Shown here: one piece after another, positions 44,974 to 52,975 of the stretch | Layout of the letters: the number at the start of each line of letters is the position of its first letter | Numbering within the stretch: position 1 is the first letter of the stretch | Origin: Liolophura sinensis | Lineage: Eukaryota; Mollusca; Polyplacophora; Chitonida; Chitonidae | Reading direction: 5' to 3' | DNA length: 64,000 nucleotides | Assembly: GCF_032854445.1 (NCBI RefSeq) | Contig: NC_088299.1 | Span: 6,547,001-6,611,000, forward strand | Notes under the pieces: generated by a model | The model's database searches: none | What the model was told of the DNA's origin: nothing | The model's input: only the letters and a program-made list of their open reading frames with translations | Program-made: the position numbers and the translations under genes

Positions 44974-47640
44974 TCACTTTTTGTCTACCCTACAGAAGAT
45001 TTTGTTGTGACACAAATACTTTTGAAACATTGACCGATTTAACCGATAGAAATCAACATGAACTCTTGTCTTAATCATACCTTTAGCCACGGCAACGATC
45101 GTACTTGCATCTCTTTGCTTATTCTGAAACACCACTTTGTTTCTTGCACACCAAGTACAAAATTGTAACACTGTAATTATATATAACACAACAGCCCTCA
45201 CTTCCGGACTTAGAGGAAAATTAACTGATTTGTAAATTAGTGTGTCCTTGTCAAGATTCGGCAAAACGCGACCATAAAGAACAAACACCCGGCTGAATTC
45301 CTGGAACACCTGAGAGACAATATGGCATTGAACAAACAAATGGTGATGTGTTTCCGAACCAGAACAAAATACACAGGAGTCGTCAGTGGCGATATTACGC
45401 CTCAGTAGTCTTTCTTTGATGGGCAAAATATCATGAACAAGCTTAAAACAGAAATTGATCAAGTTATGATCTAAAAACTTGTGGAACACCGTTTTCCAAA
45501 CAACACCCCATCTCAACTGCGCAGATGTTAGCATCACCCGTGGCGCCTGTAAGGCTTTCGTGACAAGCTGATCATAAATAACTTTACTAGGGTACATCAC
45601 AGAAGGTAACGTTTGACCACTATAGAATTCCTTAAAAGCATTTATCGCAAACTGATAGAAGGGTGTGTTACGTTCTGAGTGTCGGACACTGTGCCTGGCA
45701 AATTCAGGACAAACACTCCTCAAAGATAAACCTAACCAGTAAATCGCAAAATATTTCCAGTCAGCCTCAGCATCATAAACCAATTTTAATACATGCCGTA
45801 CGTCTAAAGCTTTCGCTTTGCACTCAACATTATGAACATTTAAACCTCCACTCTTAAATTTATTGTGTACAACAACCCGCTTTAAACTCTCAGGCTTATT
45901 ATTCCACAAAAATTTAAATACTATCTGCGTACATTGAGTGACACATTTAGCAGGCAACAAAGTACATTGTGTTGTGAACCATAAAACCGCTAGGGCGACA
46001 GTGTTAATTAGTACAGCCCTCCCCCTAAGAGTTAAATATCTTCCACACCAAGAAGTTACATTCTTCTTAACTTTATTCAAGACACGAGTACAGTTGAGTT
46101 CCGCCTGGTCTTTTCGAAAAAAAATTCCACAAATTTTGGAATTCTGAACAGTATTCAACCCTAAATCAGGCACTAACGAACTATCCCAATTTCCAATAGG
46201 TAGGACAGCGGTCTTGGACAGATTCAGTTTTGCCCCAGATGCCATGCCGTAATTTTCTGTCAAAGTAACCACTTCTTGCACGGAACTTTCATCTGAGAGA
46301 ATTGCCGTAGTGTCATCCGCAAAGGCAGAAACCTTAGCCTGCTTAGTTGTTCCCGGCATGACAACACCATTAATCACACTGGACTTCCTAAGCGCCCATA
46401 TAAACGGCTCTAACGATAAAACGTACAACAGTGGAGATAGGGAACACCCCTGGCGGACTCCTCTATTTAAACGAAATTGTTCACTTATGTGTCCATTTAC
46501 GATCACACTGCTGGATATATTTGTGTACAGTAGTTTAACCCCTGCACAAAATTCGGGCCCAAAATTAAACATCTCTAAACATTTGAACAAAAAGGACCAA
46601 TTAACCCTGTCAAAGGCCTTCTCCTGATCTAAATTTAAAAAGCATGCCTTCAAATCTTTCAGTTCCACGTAATCGTGGACATTACGTAAAAGATGTAAAT
46701 TGTCGAATATACTACGACCTGGTATTCCACAAGTTTGGTTCTGATTAACCACGTTGTCAATAACAGATTTTAAACGATTACATAAAGCTTTTGACACAAT
46801 TTTGTAATCTACGTTCAGTAAACTAATAGGCCTCCAATTCCTTATGTCCGTTGCATTATTGGGGTCCTTACATAGCAATGTGATAAGGCCACTCCGCTGG
46901 GACGGACTTAAACTGCCGGAGCGAAAACAACAATTGACAACTTCAGTAAATACATTGCCAATCAGAGGCCAGAACGTTACATAAAACTCGGCCGGTAAGC
47001 CATCACAACCAGGCGAATCGTATTTACACATATTATTTACAGCAAACAAGATCTCTTGTTCCGTCAATGCGCCTTCACAAAGAGCTTTACAATTATCATT
47101 TAACTTGGGTAATTCTGATAGAAACGCGTCTTGACACACAAAATCAGTATCCTGCTTGCTGTACAATTGTTTGTAATATGACCTGATACATTTACCAATT
47201 TCATGCTGGGATTTATGGGGCTGAGACTCATTCCCATGACACCTAATTTCCTTTATCATTTTCTTTTTCCCCCTCCCCACTTCCCTTCTAATAAAATACT
47301 TCGTAAGCTTTTCCCCCTTATCAAAGTGAACAGCCTTAGCCCTAATAACCGATCCCGCATGTCTGTCTCTATTTAAACAATTAATAGTCTTCTTTACATT
47401 ATCAATCTTATCACTATTTACAACAGGGTCTGTCTTTAATACATTCAATTCATCTTGTAGATCCAACAACTGGCTCTTTTTCCTGAATGAAACTTGGGAA
47501 CAATAATTACGTATTACATCTTTACAATCCTTTTTGAAAGCCTCCCACCTGTCCACTAAAGTATCATCACAAATGTCACAATCAGAAAAAATTCTTACAA
47601 AGACATCATTTATTTGTACAGCAAGTTCATCGTCATTCAA
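44974..47640 (-). CDS. LINE5 ORF2 3' two-thirds: linker, reverse transcriptase, C-terminal finger (888 codons open)
   Basis: This is the longest open frame in the window. It begins inside the post-endonuclease linker (MNDDELAVQINDVFV, equivalent to about residue 270 of the 52-kb ORF2), so the ATG is not the native start. RT motifs: CDGLPAEFYVTFWP, LITLLCKDPNN, NWRPISLLNVDYKIVSKAL, NLDQEKAFDRVNWSF (catalytic Asp), RQGCSLSPLLYVLSLEPF and SAFADDTTAIL (catalytic Asp pair near residues 442-444). The C-terminal zinc finger CVFCSGSETHHHLFVQC starts at residue 756 and the frame ends in CHNKIFCRVDKK. These are hallmarks of Tx1/L1-type ORF2. Upstream stops disconnect it from the endonuclease, so the element as a whole is not autonomous. 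Product if made: RT without endonuclease. Confidence 0.9.
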   Translation of the reverse strand: MNDDELAVQINDVFVRIFSDCDICDDTLVDRWEAFKKDCKDVIRNYCSQVSFRKKSQLLDLQDELNVLKTDPVVNSDKIDNVKKTINCLNRDRHAGSVIRAKAVHFDKGEKLTKYFIRREVGRGKKKMIKEIRCHGNESQPHKSQHEIGKCIRSYYKQLYSKQDTDFVCQDAFLSELPKLNDNCKALCEGALTEQEILFAVNNMCKYDSPGCDGLPAEFYVTFWPLIGNVFTEVVNCCFRSGSLSPSQRSGLITLLCKDPNNATDIRNWRPISLLNVDYKIVSKALCNRLKSVIDNVVNQNQTCGIPGRSIFDNLHLLRNVHDYVELKDLKACFLNLDQEKAFDRVNWSFLFKCLEMFNFGPEFCAGVKLLYTNISSSVIVNGHISEQFRLNRGVRQGCSLSPLLYVLSLEPFIWALRKSSVINGVVMPGTTKQAKVSAFADDTTAILSDESSVQEVVTLTENYGMASGAKLNLSKTAVLPIGNWDSSLVPDLGLNTVQNSKICGIFFRKDQAELNCTRVLNKVKKNVTSWCGRYLTLRGRAVLINTVALAVLWFTTQCTLLPAKCVTQCTQIVFKFLWNNKPESLKRVVVHNKFKSGGLNVHNVECKAKALDVRHVLKLVYDAEADWKYFAIYWLGLSLRSVCPEFARHSVRHSERNTPFYQFAINAFKEFYSGQTLPSVMYPSKVIYDQLVTKALQAPRVMLTSAQLRWGVVWKTVFHKFLDHNLINFCFKLVHDILPIKERLLRRNIATDDSCVFCSGSETHHHLFVQCHIVSQVFQEFSRVFVLYGRVLPNLDKDTLIYKSVNFPLSPEVRAVVLYIITVLQFCTWCARNKVVFQNKQRDASTIVAVAKGMIKTRVHVDFYRLNRSMFQKYLCHNKIFCRVDKK

Positions 47641-48432
47641 AACAGAAGTGTTACATTTCCAATAAAACGGACCCCAAGTAATTACATCCGTAAAATTTAC
47701 ATCAACAATAGGACAAGAATGATCAGAAAAGGAGACATGTTTAACATCACAAAAGGTTACATAACTCTGAACAGCATTAGGAAGGTAGAATCTGTCAAGC
47801 CGACTAGCGCATTGGCATCTTGACCAAGTGTAGCACCGTTTGTCCAGATGAAACTTCCTAAAAATATCTCACACTTCAAAATCATATTTAATACTATTAA
47901 TCTCATCAATACCAACATTTCTCACATTATTTGCAGACCGAATTCTATCCAATATAATATTTTCAAAGCAGTTAAAATCCCCACCAAGAATGAGTAATTC
48001 ACTCCCACGCATTACACTGTCTAAGTTAGAAATGAATTCTTTCCTATCCTGTGGATTATTAGGAACATATATACATATCAGATTAAGAGCCGTGTCATTA
48101 ATTGTCACTTTAACACTTATGTAACACCCGTTAGGATATCTAACGACATTACGTATTACACAGTGAACAGTGTATCTAATCACAATCCCTACCCCACAAC
48201 TTTTACTTGACCCCTATGCACACCTAGCATCCCCTGGAATTTTAAAATTCCTAGCGTCCTTATAATCTTGAAAATGTGTTTCTTGTAAGAACAAAATATC
48301 AATATTGTTATCAAAAACAAATTGTTGTACCTTTGTAACAGCGCTAAGGCCATTAACATTTAAAGTGCCAAAACGTATGTTAGATACGAGAGACAATAAA
48401 CAGATAAGAAAAATATGAAGGTACATATCCAT
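47641..48432 (-). pseudogene. LINE5 endonuclease part of ORF2, stop-containing
   Basis: FGTLNVNGLSAVTKVQQF and LFLQETHFQDYKDARNF end at a stop after DARCA near 48214. The frame resumes at MIRYTVHCVIRNVVRYP and reaches LILGGDFNCFEN and IKYDFEV before another stop near 47869. LDRFYLPN and SFSDHSC motifs follow in the same sense. The APE-type catalytic motifs are recognisable, but the chain is broken at least twice. The first stop is shared with LINE4. Confidence 0.88.
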
Positions 48433-48474
48433 TGTTCATGTGGGAGCATATCCATGTCCATATTCTGGTAAAAT

Positions 48475-49205
48475 CTATTCATTGTCTTTACGCGCTCTCG
48501 AACGAGAGGCGAAAGATTTCCTACGCCGGTACTCTAATAACATTTTATCAGTACCTTGAGAGGGAGTGGGTGTCATGATTTCAGATATGTCCGAGTCCCC
48601 CTGCATTACGCAATCCGACGGTAGAGTGCTCCATAATTCCGATGACGTCCCCTCCCGTTCATTGTCCAGTCTTGCTCTCTTTCGTTCAACGGGCTCTGGA
48701 GATCGCACGCAGTGGACATCCGCCTCGACTTTTATCGCACCAGACAAATCTCTGGTCACACCATCGCGGTCTTTGGTGACATTAGGTACAACTCGCGTAC
48801 CTCTGTCACACTCCATGTCACCCACTGAATCATCCTCCGCTCTGGTAGCGTCAATCTCAGTTTCGTCATCTGCGCCCATTTCTTCGTTATCATCATCCTC
48901 ACCATCACCACTATCACCATCATCATCACTACCTACGTCAACATCATCATCATCATCATCATCATCTTCTCCTTCGGTGTCAATTGTGTTGTTGTCCTTG
49001 TCCAGTTTAACCATTTCAATGGCAGGAGGAGGAAACTCTAAGTCATCGTCGTTGCTACCGCCCCCAACAACGTCAACGTCAATTGTGACGTCCTGATCGG
49101 GGCCCTGCACACTCACTGTATTCTGCACAGAATTCTTCACTTTGGACGCATACGTTAAAGCCAGAGCACAGCAATTACCACATGTATGCTCCATCGAGCC
49201 ACATA
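48475..49205 (-). CDS. LINE5 ORF1, N-terminally truncated, otherwise open (239 codons)
   Basis: Open from MEHTCGNCCALALTY at 49194 (preceded by in-frame LCRICGS) to the end at 48475. The RRM-like region and first knuckle are missing because of 5' truncation. A long acidic tract (48880-48970, mostly GAT-encoded Asp) and a basic C-terminus RKSFASRSRARKDNE remain. It cannot act as a full gag-like protein. Confidence 0.85.
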
Positions 49206-49286
49206 TACGACAAAGGTATTAAAATAGTAAAAGCACATCACCGTGTGAGGTGCACAAGAATATTTTTGTAATTCCCAAAAATAGTT

Positions 49287-49369
49287 GTCAGAAGTAGGAT
49301 ACGCACCAACGCCTGGAGAACCACACTGTGACCTGAACGTTGCGCCATAGACCGCGCGGCGATCCTGAA
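49287..49369 (-). pseudogene. tRNA-Leu pseudogene, duplicate of 41245-41327
   Basis: Carries the same B-box (GGTGCGTATCC) and D-arm (CGCCGCGCGG) changes as its partner plus two more (TTGGTGCG; first base pair lost). This supports joint duplication of LINE and tRNA. Confidence 0.88.
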
Positions 49370-49760
49370 TCACATGTTAACAAGTTACAATTCAGAAGCG
49401 TGACTGACGTTTCTAAGTTAAGCAATTTTACCTAACTGCAAATAAAAATTTGTTTGTATTTTTACAATACTGAAATCTCAGGTGTTTACCGTAAAAAAAA
49501 CTTCATAAAATAACAACCGCTAATAGCATCTCATTGGTGTCGAGTCCGGAGTTTTTTTTGACCACCGTTAGATCAGCCTATTTTCTTGGCCTATCGTTTA
49601 TCAGCTACATGGCATGTACCAACCCGAAGAGAAAACTGAGCACATTGTGGTCTAAAATGGGTGGATTTAAATGTCATTTATTCATGTTGAAAAGACGCCA
49701 GGTTATAACATAATTCCGGGCAGCTGAACAACTTTAGTTATAAGAATGGTTTTAAATATA

Positions 49761-51289
49761 CTATCCAAAAAAAGAAACGCATAACCCGGTTTTTTGCGGA
49801 GGTGATGCAGTCTTTTCAATTATGCATAACTAAATAAGAATTGCTATTCTGCAAAAAATTTTTGACACAGATTAAGGAAGGGTCCATATCTAGACAACAA
49901 GGCCATCAACTTGAGGTAAGACACTCACAATGAGTCTCCCACTTGAGTGGAATGTCAGTATCTGTTGTGACCACCACGGGCACGAATAACAGTTCTGACA
50001 CGCCTTGTCATGGACTGGATGAGACGCTGGATAGAGGCCTGGGGAATGTTCTGCCACTCCTCCTGCAAACATGCAACTTGCTCTTGAAGCGTTTGGGGTT
50101 GAGGTTGACGTTGGCGTAGACGTCGATCAAGTTCATCCCACAGATGCTCAGTTGGGTTAAGATCCGGGGAACGGGACGGCCAGGGTAGCACATTTACATT
50201 GTTTTCAGCGAGGAAGTCCCTTGTGACACGTGCCGTGTGCGGTCTGGCGTTGTCCTGCTGGAACAACTCCCGCTGAACGTCAATGACAGGTAAGAGATGT
50301 GGCTGCAGGATGGTGTCTCGGTAGCGTACGCCCGTAAGATTTCCCTGAACGTGGACAAGATTTGTACGACCAGTATACGATATTACTGCCCACATCATCA
50401 CACTCCCTCCACCAAATCTGTCCACTTGGCGTACGCAGTTAGGGGCATAACGTTCGTGAGCACGTCTGTAAATCCGGTTTCTACCATCACGTCTCTGCAA
50501 TAGGAATCTGGACTCATCACTGAACCAAATGCGTCGCCAGTTGCGTAGATTCCATGCAGTCACGTTGTTACACCATCGGAGGCGATTGGCGCGATGGTGA
50601 GGACGCAGCATGATCCCAACATAGGGCCTCCTGGCTCTCAGTCCATGTTCCCTCAGCCTGTTCCGCACTGTCTGACCTGATATCCTCCTCAGTCCCGGTA
50701 TGCTGGCTGCTGTGCTTTCAGCTGTAGCACAACGGTCACGCAAATGGAGGACCCTTATGTAGCGATCTTGGGCTGCTGTAGTGACACGTGGTCGACCTGA
50801 ACGCCGGCGGTCATTTGTTGTCCCAGTAATGTTGTAGTGGGCAGCAAGCCGTGAAATCGTGCTCTGGCTGACGTGTAGACGCCTAGAAATGGACGATTGG
50901 GACTCTCCAGCTTGAAGTCTTCCAATGGCAATATTTCTTGTGACAGTGTCAAGACGTGGCATGTTGAATCAGCTTGAAAACACCACTTGAAAGACGCCGA
51001 TTTCCGGCCCGAAGTTGCGGTTTTATAGTCACACACTGCATGCTTTCCATGCGTAAGTTCGGCGTGTAAGACTGCACGTGATGCAGTGTGGTGCTGTATT
51101 TTTTACTTCTTCCAAAAACGGCCTCCAAACTCAACATTTTCAACCAAGAAATGTTTTGAGGAATAAAATGTGTGCTAACTGTGATTATTAACAATATTAA
51201 AACACATTTTGTTCATGAAATGAAGACAAAATGTATTTATTTCATTTTAAAATAAAACAAAACACCTATGCGTTTCTTTTTTTGGATAG
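49761..51289 (-). mobile_element. Tc1/mariner element, 1529 bp, apparently intact
   Basis: Ends are inverted copies of CTATCCAAAAAAAGAAACGC followed by ATA (23 bp perfect). It is flanked by TA on both sides (49759-49760 and 51290-51291). Removing it restores the uninterrupted array sequence GGTTTTAAATATATAGACTGC. It encodes one transposase on the minus strand with no stop or frameshift. Perfect TIRs and an open transposase indicate recent insertion. Confidence 0.97.
49955..50962 (-). CDS. Tc1-type transposase (DD34E), 335 aa
   Basis: Cut-and-paste transposase acting on the element's own inverted repeats and integrating at TA. N-terminal paired-type HTH around residues 20-45 (SISRRLHVSQSTISRLA), a GRPR-like link at about 56-59 (SGRPRV), a second HTH at 95-110, then the catalytic core. 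D149 lies in WFSDESRF, D237 in QQDNARPH and E272 in PDLNPTEHLWD, with exactly 34 residues between the last two. The glycine-rich RFGGGSVMMW segment (about 182-191) is typical of Tc1. Length 335 is within the normal 330-350 range. The ATG at 50962 gives the expected N-terminus. No inactivating change is visible. Confidence 0.96.
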   Translation of the reverse strand: MPRLDTVTRNIAIGRLQAGESQSSISRRLHVSQSTISRLAAHYNITGTTNDRRRSGRPRVTTAAQDRYIRVLHLRDRCATAESTAASIPGLRRISGQTVRNRLREHGLRARRPYVGIMLRPHHRANRLRWCNNVTAWNLRNWRRIWFSDESRFLLQRRDGRNRIYRRAHERYAPNCVRQVDRFGGGSVMMWAVISYTGRTNLVHVQGNLTGVRYRDTILQPHLLPVIDVQRELFQQDNARPHTARVTRDFLAENNVNVLPWPSRSPDLNPTEHLWDELDRRLRQRQPQPQTLQEQVACLQEEWQNIPQASIQRLIQSMTRRVRTVIRARGGHNRY

Positions 51290-51432
51290 TATATATAGAC
51301 TGCAACAAACGGCAGATTGTGTAACATACAATCTGAAATGATTAAGCATCTGGCTTAAAGGTGTTTAAAATAGTTCGAAGCGTTCAAAGTGTAATAAGCA
51401 CAAAAATAGTTTTGTACTTCCCAAAAATAGTT

Positions 51433-51515
51433 GTCAGAAGTGGGATTCGAACCCACGCCTGGAGAAACAGACTGCGACCTGAACGCCACGCCTTAGACCG
51501 CTCGGCCATCCTGAC
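51433..51515 (-). tRNA. tRNA-Leu(CAG), minor changes
   Basis: Promoter boxes and anticodon are intact. One change in the variable arm and a two-base change in the anticodon stem (GTGGCGTTCAGG) weaken the fold. It lies between the mariner and LINE6. Confidence 0.55.
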
Positions 51516-51952
51516 TCACATGTTAACAAATTACAATACAGGAGCGTGACTGACGTTTCAAAGGTAAGCAATACAATTTCAACTAATTGAATCAAAAAAT
51601 TTGTCTGTATTTTTAGAATACTGTAATCCCAGGTTTTTCCGTTAAAAAAAATGCATATAATAATAACCGATAAAAGTGTCTCATCAACGTCGAGTTTTGA
51701 GCTTTTTGGCCACCGCTACATTAACCTAGATTCTTGGCCTTTCGTTTATTGGCAACATGGCGTGTACCAGTTGGAAAAGAAAACTGAGCACATTTTTGGT
51801 CTATAATGGATGGATTAAGGCTTTTCAAATGCCATTCCTGCATGAGGAAAAAAAGGCCAGGTTATAACATAACTCAGCGCAACTGAAAAACTTTAGTTAT
51901 AACAATGGTTTTCAATAGGTTGACTGCAACACACGGCAGGTGATGTGACATA

Positions 51953-51991
51953 CAGTCTGAGATGATTAAACATCTGGGTTTAAAGGTGTTT
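51953..51991. repeat. LINE6 target-site duplication, left copy
   Basis: CAGTCTGAGATGATTAAAC... to GGTTTAAAGGTGTTT corresponds to 57126-57163 (CAGTCCGAGATGATTAAGC... to GGTTAAAGGTGTTT), with three differences over about 38 bp. The nick site would be TTT^AAAA. Confidence 0.8.
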
Positions 51992-52167
51992 TTTTTTTTT
52001 TTTTTTTTGAAAATTGTTGAATTTATTCCCAGATTGTCATCAAATACACAAGATTTCACAATACCCGGCTATCACAAACTTTTGAAATCACAAGGCAGTC
52101 TTAATTAAAATAAAATATCACAGAAAAGATGACTGCTTTGTGAATAGAACAATTGCACATTAGCTGC

Positions 52168-52975
52168 TCATTTCAATAAATACACTAATTTATCATTCCG
52201 TAATGTACAGAAGACTTTGTTTATACACCAGATTTTCTCGAAAGATGGCCTGTCTAGTCGAAAAAAGTCAACATGAATACGGGTTTTAATTATTCCTTTG
52301 GCGGCCTTAACAATAGCAACAGAATCCCTGTTTTTTTTCTGAAATATTATGTCGTTGCGTGCACACCAAATACTAAACTGAAGAACACATATGACATACA
52401 CCATCACAGCTCTAACTTCCTGGTTAAAGGTGGAATACCTTGTAAATTAATGTTTCCGAGTCCATATTTGGTAGGTAGTTCGCAAACAAAACAAATATCC
52501 GGTTAAAGTCATTAAACACATCCTGAACGATTTTACATTGTACAAACAGATGTTGCCGAGTTTCAGACAGGGAGCAAAAAACACACAAGTCATCGGTGGC
52601 TACATTTCTCCTAAGAAGTTTTTCCTTAACGGGCAAAATGTCATGAACCAACTTGTAACTGAAGTTGACCAAGTTGTGATCTAAGAATTGATGAAAAACA
52701 GTTTTCCATATTCTAACCCAGTCCACATGCGGCATAGACACCATTGCTCTTGGACAATGTACTATTTTTGTTACAAAATATTCATAAATATACCTGCTTG
52801 AACACAATGTTACAGGTTGCTGTACACCTTCTAAATTGGTAAATTCTCTCCAGGCGCTCAAGGCCAGTCTATAAAAAGGTGGAATGTTTTCAGAATGTGG
52901 GACATTGGAACGACAGAATTCACGACAAACATGTCTTAGGGGTAAACCCACCAATAGATGGCAAAGTATTTCCAT
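52168..52975 (-). pseudogene. LINE6 ORF2 C-terminal region, two frameshifts
   Basis: After a one-base loss near 52955 (IYW|WVYP instead of IYWLGLPLRHVC) the frame continues to 52424. It carries the zinc finger CVFCSLSETRQHLFVQC. A second shift near 52435 leads to the last 79 codons (VLQFSIWCARNDIIFQKK to VCTLRNDKLVYLLK-like end) at 52168. Confidence 0.88.

Larger units (their letters stand above)
44804..49211 (-). mobile_element. Tx1-like LINE, 5'-truncated (LINE5)
   Basis: About 4.4 kb. The poly-A end joins array sequence CATCTGGGTT and the 5' end joins AAAGGTATTAAAATAG, so the filled site is TT^AAAGG, about 85 bp beyond a tRNA 3' end, without a target duplication. This is the better preserved duplicate of LINE4. 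The 3' UTR contains TGGGAATAAATTCAATC before the A-run. Confidence 0.93.

Noticed and set aside
49955-51194. Additional minus-strand frames overlapping the mariner (49890, 50008, 50755, 50949)
   Set aside because: Out-of-frame shadows of the transposase and terminal sequence; none has the DD34E motifs.
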